The notes beneath the pieces are model-generated. The model was not told where the DNA came from. It worked only from the letters and a program-made list of their open reading frames with translations, and ran no database searches. DNA of 64,000 nucleotides from NCBI RefSeq assembly GCF_014873955.1, contig NZ_JADBED010000001.1:2232001-2296000 (forward strand), in the 5' to 3' direction. Positions 56,712 through 64,000 of this stretch are shown here, in pieces (position 1 is the first letter of the stretch; each line of letters begins with the position of its first letter). Source of the DNA: Nesterenkonia lutea. Lineage in GTDB: Bacteria > Actinomycetota > Actinomycetes > Actinomycetales > Micrococcaceae. A program made the position numbers and the translations under genes.

Positions 56712-58364
56712 ATGGACGCGGTCGACTTCATCCTCTACAACGGAGTCATCCTGACGATGGATGACCAGCACACGACAGCCACGGCGATGGCGCTCGGCGG
56801 AGGGAGGGTCCTCGCCGTCGGATCCGCCGAGGAGATCCTGCGGCTGGACGGGCCGGGGGTCACTCGCCGAGATCTCCGTGGACTGACGGTCCTGCCGGGT
56901 CTGGTCGACACACACAACCATCACAATGTCGCCGGGGAGGTGGATCTCCACCGGCTGAAGATCTCCCCGAGCGCGTCTGTGGAGCAGATCGTGCAGGCCG
57001 TCAGTCAGTGGGCCGAACAGCTGAGCCCTGGGGCCTGGGTGCTCGGTGGAAGCTGGGGCTCGGGACTCTACGCGGACCTCTCCACCCCCGAGGCGCTGCG
57101 CCTGCTCGACGCCGCCACCGGGGACCGACCGGTCCTGCTGACCGATGACTCCCAGCACAACAAATGGGCGAACACGGCGGCGATGCGCCGCGGCGGCATC
57201 TTCGAGCTCACGGCGGATCCCGACGGGGGACAGGTCGTCCGGGACCCTGAAGGCCGTCCCACCGGCGTGCTCATCGAATCCGCCGGCGCACTGGTGGAAC
57301 AGGCGCGGATCGCCGAGAGCGGACCGCTCGACGCCGCACATGTGGCGGCCAGCTCAGAACGGGCGATCGAGATGCTGCATGGATACGGCATCACCGCCTT
57401 CCAGGACGCGGCCGCCTCGAAAGAGATCATGGCCGGGCTGAAGACGCTCGACGACGAGGGCCGCCTCAAAGCATGGGTAGTCTCCTCGATGCTCATCAAC
57501 GATTTCATCTTCGGCACTGAGTTCGTCGGAGATCCCCTCATCAGCAGCGGTGAGCAGTACCGAACCGTGCACCACAGGCCGGACTTCGCCAAGATCTTCC
57601 TCGACGGCGTGCCGCCCTCACGGACCGGGGCCTTCCTGGAGCCGTATCTGCCCGATGACCTGCATGGTCATGATCACCTCGGTGCCACCACCATGCCCAT
57701 CCAGGAGCTCGAAGGGTGGCTGCGGCGCTGCGCCGAGCTGGGCATCGGGACCAAGATCCACTGCACCGGAGACGCCTCCGTGCGCGCCGTGCTGGACACT
57801 GTGGAGACCCTCCGCAGTGACGGTCTGACCGAGATAAAGGTCCACATCGCCCACGGCAACTACATCCATCCCGAGGATGTTCCCCGCTTCGGTCAGCTGG
57901 ATGTGGTCGCCGAGATCTCACCGAGCCTCTGGTACCCAGGGGTCATCGTCGAAGCGCTGAGCAGCGTGCTCCCCGAACCCCGCGCCAGCGAGCTCCACCC
58001 GAACCGCGAACTGCTCGACACCGGCGCCACCGTGGCCGGCGGTTCGGACTGGCCGGTCTCGGAGGACCCCAACCCCTGGTCAGCGATCTACGGCCTGGTC
58101 ACCCGGCGCAACCCCAGCGGCGAATTCCCGGGACAGCTCTGGCCCGAGCAGGCGATCACGCTTCAGGAGGCGCTGCACGTCTACACCACCGGGCCTGCGA
58201 AGGCGATGGGCCTGGACGACGTCATCGGGCGCCTCGCGCCCGGATACTCCGCCGACTTCATCCTCCTCGAGAAGAACCCGCTGAGCACCGACATGGAAGA
58301 GGTCAAGGACTTCAGCGCCCTCGAGACCTGGTTCGCCGGACACCAGGTCTACACCCAGGAGTGA
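56712..58364 (+). CDS. Amidohydrolase family protein (YtcJ-like)
   Basis: Metal-dependent hydrolase of 550 residues. VDTHNHHNVAGE near residue 70 holds the metal-binding His pair, the later KIHCTGDASVRAVLDTVE and HIAHGNYIHPEDVPRF give additional ligands, and VAGGSDWPVSEDPNPWSAIY the final Asp. FSADFIL-type C-terminal motif YSADFILLEKNPLS is typical of YtcJ-like proteins. ATG 56712 is used, with ACAGGA upstream. The product may be generated from the compound taken up by the adjacent ABC importer. The substrate is unknown. Confidence 0.86.
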   Translation: MDAVDFILYNGVILTMDDQHTTATAMALGGGRVLAVGSAEEILRLDGPGVTRRDLRGLTVLPGLVDTHNHHNVAGEVDLHRLKISPSASVEQIVQAVSQWAEQLSPGAWVLGGSWGSGLYADLSTPEALRLLDAATGDRPVLLTDDSQHNKWANTAAMRRGGIFELTADPDGGQVVRDPEGRPTGVLIESAGALVEQARIAESGPLDAAHVAASSERAIEMLHGYGITAFQDAAASKEIMAGLKTLDDEGRLKAWVVSSMLINDFIFGTEFVGDPLISSGEQYRTVHHRPDFAKIFLDGVPPSRTGAFLEPYLPDDLHGHDHLGATTMPIQELEGWLRRCAELGIGTKIHCTGDASVRAVLDTVETLRSDGLTEIKVHIAHGNYIHPEDVPRFGQLDVVAEISPSLWYPGVIVEALSSVLPEPRASELHPNRELLDTGATVAGGSDWPVSEDPNPWSAIYGLVTRRNPSGEFPGQLWPEQAITLQEALHVYTTGPAKAMGLDDVIGRLAPGYSADFILLEKNPLSTDMEEVKDFSALETWFAGHQVYTQE

Positions 58365-58426
58365 CCCTCCCCGGAGTCACAGATCGTCCCGCATTCACCG
58401 CACCACTAGCCAGAGGAACCACAGAC

Positions 58427-59473
58427 ATGACACACCTTGACCCCACCGCGCCCTCCCGGCGCAGAACACTGCTGCTTGCCACCGCGCTGACCGCGGGAAT
58501 GGCTCTGAGCGCCTGCTCCGGGCCACCCGAAGAAGAAGCCTCGGCCGCCGCCGGCGACGACGCCTCCACCGAGGATCAGGGACAGGAGAAGGTGGACAAG
58601 ATCCTGTTCTCCTACCCGTTCAACGCCCTGCCGGTCTACTCGATCCTGACCGAACAGGCGAAGGAATACGCTGCTGACCGCGGAGTCGAAGTGGTCTTCA
58701 CCAACGACAACATGGACCTCGGCCAGCAGGTCTCCAACCTCACCACCTACCTCGACGACGACAGCATCGACGCCGCCGTGGTCTTCCCTGCAGACCCGGC
58801 CTCGCTGGACCCGATCGCCGCGCAGTACATGGACGCGGGAAAGCACTGGGTCACCTACGGCGGTGACCTCGAGAATCAGGACGCCACCCTCCAGTTCAGC
58901 TTCGAAGAGTCCGGATGCATGCTCGCCGAAGACGCCGCGAAGTGGGCCGGTGAGACGCTCGACGGTGAAGGCACCGCCCTGGTGCTCATCGACGAGACGA
59001 TCCAGATCGGGCAGGAACGCACCGATGGCATCCTCGACTGCCTGGAGGAATCCGCACCCGGGCTGGAGGTCGTCACCCAGCAGTCCGTCACCCCAGGCGA
59101 TGGTCTGTCCGCCACAAACACGGTGCTCGCGCAGAACCCAGACATCGACATCGTCCTCAGCGCCTCCGGGGATGCGGCCCAGGGCGCTTACCAGGCACTG
59201 GTGGAGAGCGGGCGGGCGACTGACGATGAGAACACCTATCTGGGCGGCCTCGACGGCAACGGCACGCTCTTCGCGTCCATGAAGGAGGGCAGCTTCGTCC
59301 GGGGGATCGTCACCGCCGCCTTCGACGAGCTCGGAGCCCAGATCATCGATCTGCCGATCGCCGTGGGTGAAGGCGAGGCCGAGGCCGTCGTCGATCTTCC
59401 GGCCTACCTGGTGACCGCTGAGAGCGAGGACCTTGATGACTACATCGAGGCCTTCGGCGGCGCTGAGCAGTGA
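58427..59473 (+). CDS. Ribose-type ABC substrate-binding lipoprotein
   Basis: Periplasmic-binding-protein-like domain lipoprotein of 348 residues. The signal has a possible Tat-like SRRRTLLLA and a lipobox LSAC (Cys near residue 30), then an acidic linker. It has NDNMDLGQQVSNLTTYL, AAVVFPADPASLDPIAAQYM and GGLDGNGTLFASMKEGSFVRGI, a pattern of the LacI-like sugar-binding family (RbsB-like). It lies 62 bp after the amidohydrolase and 10 bp before the ATPase. Confidence 0.88.
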   Translation: MTHLDPTAPSRRRTLLLATALTAGMALSACSGPPEEEASAAAGDDASTEDQGQEKVDKILFSYPFNALPVYSILTEQAKEYAADRGVEVVFTNDNMDLGQQVSNLTTYLDDDSIDAAVVFPADPASLDPIAAQYMDAGKHWVTYGGDLENQDATLQFSFEESGCMLAEDAAKWAGETLDGEGTALVLIDETIQIGQERTDGILDCLEESAPGLEVVTQQSVTPGDGLSATNTVLAQNPDIDIVLSASGDAAQGAYQALVESGRATDDENTYLGGLDGNGTLFASMKEGSFVRGIVTAAFDELGAQIIDLPIAVGEGEAEAVVDLPAYLVTAESEDLDDYIEAFGGAEQ

Positions 59474-59483
59474 GCGCTGCGCT

Positions 59484-60977
59484 ATGACGTTCAGCGTGAG
59501 GAACCTGACGAAGCGGTACGGCGCCACCCTGGCCCTGGATGACGTCAGTCTGGAGATCAACCCCGGGGAGGTGCACGCCCTGCTCGGTCACAACGGCGCG
59601 GGGAAATCCACGGTCATCGGGTGTCTGGGCGGTCGCACCTCCCCCACCGGGGGCGTCATCGAGATCGATGGAGACGAGTTCACCGAGCTCTCCCCCCAGG
59701 AGTCGATCCACCGGGGCATCGCGGTGATCTACCAGCACATGAGCCTCATCGATTCACTGACCGTCACGGAGAACCTCTTCCTCGGCCAGGAGATGAGCAG
59801 GGCCGGTCTCGTGGAACGTTCCCGGCAGCGCGAGATCGCCGTGGAGGTGCTCTCTCGGGTCGGAGCTGCGGCGCGGCCCAATGACCGGGTCGGGGAGCTC
59901 TCCATGGGGCAGCGTCAGCTGGTCGAGATCGCCAAGGCGCTGCGCCGCGACGCCAGACTGCTGATCCTCGACGAACCCACGGCCGCGCTCAGCCCGGCCG
60001 AGGCCGAACGCCTGGCTGAACTCGTGAAGCAGCTGCGGACCGAAGGCATCGCCATCCTGTACGTGACGCACCTGCTCAACGAAGTCATGCGTCTGGCCGA
60101 CAGGGCCACTGTGCTGCGCAGCGGCAGAGCCGTCTGGACCGAGAAGATCGCCGAGGTGACCAAGGCAGACGTCGTCTCCGCCATCAGCGGACGGCACGGA
60201 ACGCAGACCGCGCCTGCCCGGCCCTTCGCGGAGGACGCCCCACCTGTCTTCGAGCTGGAGGGGCTGAGCACGGAAGGGCTGCAACCGGCGACCCTGGCGG
60301 TCAGGCCTGGGGAGATCGTCTGCCTCTACGGCCTCATCGGGTCCGGCAGGACAAGGCTCTTGGAGACCATCTTCGGGAAGCGGAGAGCCCAGGGACATGT
60401 GCTTGTGGAGGGCCAGCGCCAGATCATCCACAGTCCCAACCACGCATTGAAGGCCGGGATCGCTCTGGTGCCGGGTGACCGGCTCAAACAGGGCCTGTTC
60501 GGACGGCTCACGGCTGCCGAGAACACGGTCACCCGGGTGATGACGGCACTGGCCCGGATGGGGTTCCGCGACCGCACCCGTGAAAGCGGAGTCGTCACAG
60601 CGACCACGTCTTCGATGTCACTGCGGCCCAATGCTCCGAACCTCGCCGCCTCGCGCTACTCGGGCGGCAACCAACAGAAGATCCTGATCGGCCGCTGGGT
60701 CAACCCCGCTTCGAGCGTCAAAGTCCTGCTTCTGGATGACCCAACACAGGGTGTGGATGTCGGAGCTCGCAGCGAGATCTACGCGGTCATCAGGGAGCTG
60801 GCCGAGACGCGGCCAATCGCCGTGGTCTTCGCGACCAATGAACCCGAAGAGGCGCTGGCGCTCGCCCATCGCGTGATCTTCATGCGAGACGGTGCGCTCC
60901 ACGAGTCCCTGCGCGCCGAAGATCTGGATGAAGAGACGCTGATGGACCACATCCACGTTGAACCGGCCAGCTCCTGA
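59484..60977 (+). CDS. Ribose-type ABC transporter ATP-binding protein (two ABC domains)
   Basis: ATPase of 497 residues with two nucleotide-binding domains. The first is intact (GHNGAGKST, LSMGQRQLVEIAKAL, LLILDEPTAALS). The second (from about residue 260) has a degenerate Walker A GLIGSGRTRLL but signature YSGGNQQKILIGRWV and VLLLDDPTQGVDVGA, as usual in RbsA/XylG proteins. ATG 59484 lacks a strong Shine-Dalgarno and may rely on coupling. Confidence 0.92.
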   Translation: MTFSVRNLTKRYGATLALDDVSLEINPGEVHALLGHNGAGKSTVIGCLGGRTSPTGGVIEIDGDEFTELSPQESIHRGIAVIYQHMSLIDSLTVTENLFLGQEMSRAGLVERSRQREIAVEVLSRVGAAARPNDRVGELSMGQRQLVEIAKALRRDARLLILDEPTAALSPAEAERLAELVKQLRTEGIAILYVTHLLNEVMRLADRATVLRSGRAVWTEKIAEVTKADVVSAISGRHGTQTAPARPFAEDAPPVFELEGLSTEGLQPATLAVRPGEIVCLYGLIGSGRTRLLETIFGKRRAQGHVLVEGQRQIIHSPNHALKAGIALVPGDRLKQGLFGRLTAAENTVTRVMTALARMGFRDRTRESGVVTATTSSMSLRPNAPNLAASRYSGGNQQKILIGRWVNPASSVKVLLLDDPTQGVDVGARSEIYAVIRELAETRPIAVVFATNEPEEALALAHRVIFMRDGALHESLRAEDLDEETLMDHIHVEPASS

Positions 60978-61032
60978 GCGCACCCGCGCCCGCCCACTTC
61001 TCCCGCACCTAGAACCAAGAAGGTCCCACTCC

Positions 61033-62070
61033 ATGAATCGCTCCATGCCACAACGTCTTCTTCACGGGCTGATCCAGAACCCGCTGCTCGTCATCCTGAT
61101 CGGGATGGTCCTGCTCGTGCAGGCCACCACCGGGTCGCAGCTGAGCTGGGGGAATCTGCGAGGCGTTCTGCTCGACGTCGCGGTCATCGGCATCGTGGCC
61201 GTGCCCGTGGCCATGCTGCTGATCGCGGGATACATCGACCTCTCCGTCGGGTCCACGCTGGCCATCGGCGGGGTCTGCGCGGCGCTGGTCGTGCAGAACA
61301 CCGGATCGATGTGGCTGGGTGTGGGGGCGGCGATCCTGGTCGGCGCTCTGGTGGGGGCCGTGAACGGGGTGCTGGTCGCCGTCGTCGGTCTCTCCTCGCT
61401 GATCACGACGCTTGGAGTGCTCACCGCTGGGCGGGGCGCGGCACAGCTGATGAGCCCCCTGCCGGTCAGCGGCTTCAGCGCCGACTTCGCCTTCCTCGGC
61501 GCGGGCGCGATCGCAGGTGTCCCGGTGCCGGCGATCATCGCAGGACTGCTGTTCATCCTGGCCGGAGTGTACCTGGTCATGACTCCGACCGGGCGCCACA
61601 TCTACGCAGTGGGCGTCAACCGCGAAGCCGCCTACCTCTCCGGCATCTCCACAAAGCTGATCCCCCTGGTGCTCTATGTGGTCGCCGGGGGCTCTGCGGG
61701 GCTCGCGGGTGCGCTCACGGCTGCGCGGCTCAACAGCGCCCCTGCAGGGCAGCTCGGTGCAGGATTCGAACTGGCGGTGCTCACGGCGGTGCTCATCGGC
61801 GGCATCGCCCTGACCGGCGGCGAAGGGAACATGTTCGGCGTGCTGATCGGGGTGCTGTTCATGGGGCTGCTCTCCAACAGCCTGACGCTGCTCGGGGTGG
61901 AGACCTTCTGGCAGAACGTGGTCAGCGGCCTTGCGCTGGTCGCCGCGGTCATCATCTCGCTGGGGACCCAGCGGCTGCGCGGGAGGCTGCTCACCCTCGA
62001 GGCGAAGAAGGTGGCCGCCCCGCAGGCGCTCAGTTCACCCGGGCCAGCACGAACCCGTCCCAGCCCTTGA
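61033..62070 (+). CDS. Ribose-type ABC transporter permease
   Basis: Inner-membrane protein of 345 residues with about eight to ten hydrophobic segments. MLLIAGYIDLSVGSTLAIGG is the RbsC-type motif and PTGRHIYAVGVNREAAYLSGI the cytoplasmic coupling loop. It is preceded by GAAGG and a 55-bp gap after the ATPase. The last 41 nt overlap the convergent O-methyltransferase gene, an unusual 3' end overlap. Confidence 0.91.
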   Translation: MNRSMPQRLLHGLIQNPLLVILIGMVLLVQATTGSQLSWGNLRGVLLDVAVIGIVAVPVAMLLIAGYIDLSVGSTLAIGGVCAALVVQNTGSMWLGVGAAILVGALVGAVNGVLVAVVGLSSLITTLGVLTAGRGAAQLMSPLPVSGFSADFAFLGAGAIAGVPVPAIIAGLLFILAGVYLVMTPTGRHIYAVGVNREAAYLSGISTKLIPLVLYVVAGGSAGLAGALTAARLNSAPAGQLGAGFELAVLTAVLIGGIALTGGEGNMFGVLIGVLFMGLLSNSLTLLGVETFWQNVVSGLALVAAVIISLGTQRLRGRLLTLEAKKVAAPQALSSPGPARTRPSP

Positions 62071-62701
62071 GTCCCACGGTCTGCAGCGCGGTGGCGGTCA
62101 GTCGGTCATCGGCGGCGATCATCTCCAACAGCGTGCGGATGCCCTGGATGTCCGGATCCGCGCTGTCCTGGTCGAGCACGGCGCCGCCTCGCACAACGTT
62201 GTCCACCACGATCACAGTCCCGGGATGAGACAGCGCGATGGCGGCCTCAAGGTAGTGCGGGTTGTTGGCCTTGTCCGCATCGATGAAGACCAGATCGAAG
62301 GGTTCGGCGCCCTCTCCGATCAGGGTCTGCGCGGAGTCCCTGCCCGGTCCGACACGCACCTGCACGCGGTCTCCGACGCCCGCCGTGTCGCAGTTCCGCC
62401 GGGCCACGGCGGCCGCCGCCGGGTCGATCTCCAAGGTGACCACGGCGCCGTCGTCGTCCATCGCCCGGGCCATCCAGATGCTCGAGTACCCGGCCAGGGT
62501 GCCGAACTCGAGCACCCGCTTGGCACCGGAGACCTGCACGAGCAGCCCGAGGAACGCGCCCATGCCCTCGGTGACATCGATCCCCGGAGTTGATGTCTTC
62601 GAGGAGCTGCGCCGGGTTTCCGCGAGCGCCTCATCCTCGTCGACCAGCGTCTCGATCAGGTACTGGTCCACGGCCTGCCATGTGTTCTGCTCTTCATCCA
62701 T
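62030..62701 (-). CDS. O-methyltransferase (class I SAM-dependent)
   Basis: SAM-dependent methyltransferase of 223 residues. VLEFGTLAGYSSIWMARAM is the SAM-binding motif I near residue 65; VTLEIDPAAAAVARRN follows, then FIDADKANNPHYLEAA and TVIVVDNVVRGGAV, the catechol-OMT-like family pattern with metal-binding Asp. Its last 41 nt overlap the permease end. The substrate is not identifiable. Confidence 0.92.
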   Translation of the reverse strand: MDEEQNTWQAVDQYLIETLVDEDEALAETRRSSSKTSTPGIDVTEGMGAFLGLLVQVSGAKRVLEFGTLAGYSSIWMARAMDDDGAVVTLEIDPAAAAVARRNCDTAGVGDRVQVRVGPGRDSAQTLIGEGAEPFDLVFIDADKANNPHYLEAAIALSHPGTVIVVDNVVRGGAVLDQDSADPDIQGIRTLLEMIAADDRLTATALQTVGLKGWDGFVLARVN

Positions 62702-62778
62702 ATCAGCACCCTAGGCCCGCCGGGGTCCCCTCGGCCATGGCTGGCAGACCCCGACGGGCACAGGTCTATGCTCCTGGT

Positions 62779-63294
62779 ATGCCCGACGCCGCGCTCATGA
62801 TTCGACCCGCCGAGCTCCGTGACCTCTCCCAGGTCGTGATGATCCAGACCCATTACGCGCACCACACGGTGATCACCTTCAGCGAGGAGCCGATGAGCGT
62901 GGCCGAGTGGGCGGCCGCTCTTGAGGAGAAGCGGCAGGCCGCCCACCCCTTCCTGGTGGCGGTGCAGGCCGGCGTCGTCCTCGGTTTCGCCTACGCCGGG
63001 CATTGGCGGAAGAAGTCCGCCTACCGGCACACCGTGGAAGACACGGTGTATCTGCGACCGGGCTCGCAGGGGCGCGGGATCGGCCACGCGCTGCTGGGCG
63101 AGCTGCTGGACCGCTGCGAGCAGGCAGGTCACCGGGAGGTGATCGCGGTGATCTCCGAGGACGAGTCCACCCGCGCCTCGTACTCCCTGCACCTGAAGCT
63201 GGGGTTCACCGAGGTGGGGCGGCTCGCTGACGTGGGGGTCAAGCGCGGGCACACTTTGAGCACGATCCTGATGCAGCGGTCGCTGGGGCGCTGA
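62779..63294 (+). CDS. GNAT family N-acetyltransferase (PAT/Pat-like)
   Basis: Acetyltransferase of 171 residues. The acetyl-CoA-binding loop LRPGSQGRGIGHALLGELL is near residue 95, and SYSLHLKLGFTEVGRLADVGVKRG is the C-terminal strand-helix part of the phosphinothricin-acetyltransferase-like group. ATG 62779 is used; a later Met (MIRPAELRD) is possible. The acceptor is unknown. It stands alone between the divergent O-methyltransferase and the DUF559 gene. Confidence 0.86.
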   Translation: MPDAALMIRPAELRDLSQVVMIQTHYAHHTVITFSEEPMSVAEWAAALEEKRQAAHPFLVAVQAGVVLGFAYAGHWRKKSAYRHTVEDTVYLRPGSQGRGIGHALLGELLDRCEQAGHREVIAVISEDESTRASYSLHLKLGFTEVGRLADVGVKRGHTLSTILMQRSLGR

Positions 63295-63332
63295 AGCCTG
63301 CCTGGTAGGGAGGCCCGCCTGGTGCAGCGGCG

Positions 63333-64000
63333 TCACCGGCGGGCGATCGCCGCACGGACCTGCTCTGCTGCCTGGGCGAAGCCCTCGCGGGAATCCTCCA
63401 GGTTGAAGCGCAGCACCAGCCAGCCCGCCGCGAGAAACACGTTGTCTCGGCGCTGGTCGGCGCGCTGCTGCACCGGGGTGAAGTGCGTGTCACCTTCGTA
63501 CTGGATCGCGATCTTCCATGCCGGGTAGCCCAGGTCTGCACGAGGAGAGCTCCGCCTTCCCGGCTGCGCGGGGACCTGGAGCTCCGGCTCCGGCAGCCCT
63601 GCTCGGACCAGCGCGAGCCGGAGCAGGGTCTCCTGCACGGAGTCGGACCCCATGCGGATCGACCCGAGAGCTGCGAGGCACCGTCGTCGTCCCGGCGCGC
63701 CGTGGGAGTGGTCGAGCAGGGCCTGGAGTTCCTGGATCGTGGCGTGTGCCTTCGAGCGCCCATCGAACTTGGGGTACGGGCGCCGCACCAGCTGATCCCC
63801 CAGGATGATCAGCTCTCCCACGCTGCAGAGTCCTGCGACATCCAACCAGACCCTTGCGGGGGAACTCAGCCTCACCCCCGAGCGTTCGACCACGTCTTCA
63901 GGTCTGACCGAGACGCGGTGCCCGCAGATGCCGCTGCGGCGTGCCCGAAGATCAGATGCCGCCGGAAAGGACAGGTGCACACGCTGATCACGCAGCACCC
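63333..64000 (-). CDS. DUF559-type protein, partial at the right edge
   Basis: At least 221 residues, probably truncated by the window end because family relatives usually carry a longer N-terminal part. The C-terminal domain has LGYPAWKIAIQYEGDTHFTP, RRDNVFLAAGWLVLRFN and an Asp/Glu arrangement of the DUF559/Vsr-like endonuclease fold. It may be linked to AbiEi-like antitoxin proteins common in actinobacteria. No toxin partner is visible. Function unknown. Confidence 0.7.
   Translation of the reverse strand, partial: VLRDQRVHLSFPAASDLRARRSGICGHRVSVRPEDVVERSGVRLSSPARVWLDVAGLCSVGELIILGDQLVRRPYPKFDGRSKAHATIQELQALLDHSHGAPGRRRCLAALGSIRMGSDSVQETLLRLALVRAGLPEPELQVPAQPGRRSSPRADLGYPAWKIAIQYEGDTHFTPVQQRADQRRDNVFLAAGWLVLRFNLEDSREGFAQAAEQVRAAIARR

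Overview
The window is a gene-dense, high-GC chromosomal segment with GTG/TTG starts, many 4-8 nt start/stop overlaps, and housekeeping genes (purA, tdk, fba, pyc, a tRNA-Ala) between metabolic operons. Class II fba, biotin-dependent pyc, a DUF3151 protein, a LAL-type LuxR regulator and a heterotetrameric sarcosine oxidase beside a dimethylglycine oxidase of about 830 residues all fit an actinobacterium. My inference is Micrococcales, probably a Micrococcaceae member of the Arthrobacter/Nesterenkonia type; the species cannot be set from the sequence alone. I saw no transposase, phage gene or CRISPR array.

Region 1 (1-10.6 kb) is a sulfur-acquisition locus built around two nearly identical 81-nt S-adenosylmethionine riboswitches of the SAM-I/SAM-IV type that point away from each other (5716-5796 minus, 5987-6067 plus). 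The minus operon encodes two acyl-CoA-dehydrogenase-fold flavin monooxygenases (DszC/SfnB-like), an NtaA/SnaA/DszA-type flavin monooxygenase and a sugar-type (family 1) ABC binding lipoprotein, and it runs off the left edge. The plus operon encodes a flavin reductase, an acetyl-CoA synthetase, O-acetylhomoserine sulfhydrylase (MetY) and a CoA-binding protein. Together they look like import of an organosulfur compound, oxidative release of its sulfur and assimilation into homocysteine, shut off when SAM is plentiful.

Region 2 (10.8-16.9 kb) holds a 981-residue LAL regulator, three exported proteins with SipW-type signal regions, and their presumed archaeal/ER-type signal peptidase. Region 3 (16.9-33.4 kb) is mixed: purA, an SDR, tdk, DUF3151, a phosphonate-type ABC transporter (phnD-phnC-phnE-phnE) with an intercistronic hairpin, a HAD hydrolase, a DoxX protein, a divergent TetR/MFS pair with two operator-like palindromes, a terminator next to a 9-bp minisatellite, fba, pyc and tRNA-Ala(CGC).

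Region 4 (33.6-51.9 kb) is a nearly complete glycine-betaine-to-glycine pathway: a GbcA/GbcB-type betaine demethylase, formaldehyde dehydrogenase, dimethylglycine oxidase, sarcosine oxidase soxBDAG, formyl-THF deformylase PurU and an FdhF/YdeP-type molybdopterin oxidoreductase that could oxidise the formate. A LysR and two FCD-type GntR regulators are interleaved. A TGATATATCA-type palindrome recurs at or just downstream of three predicted promoters (sox, second gntR, purU), which defines a candidate GntR regulon that does not visibly include the LysR-linked gbcAB promoter.

Region 5 (51.9-64 kb) holds a HAD hydrolase, a YdeI-like protein, a SpoU methyltransferase, a translationally coupled small-molecule kinase plus class-III PLP enzyme (possible phospho-lyase pair), and, divergent from these, a YtcJ-like amidohydrolase with a complete ribose-type ABC importer. 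An O-methyltransferase, a GNAT acetyltransferase and a DUF559-type protein cut by the right edge complete the window.
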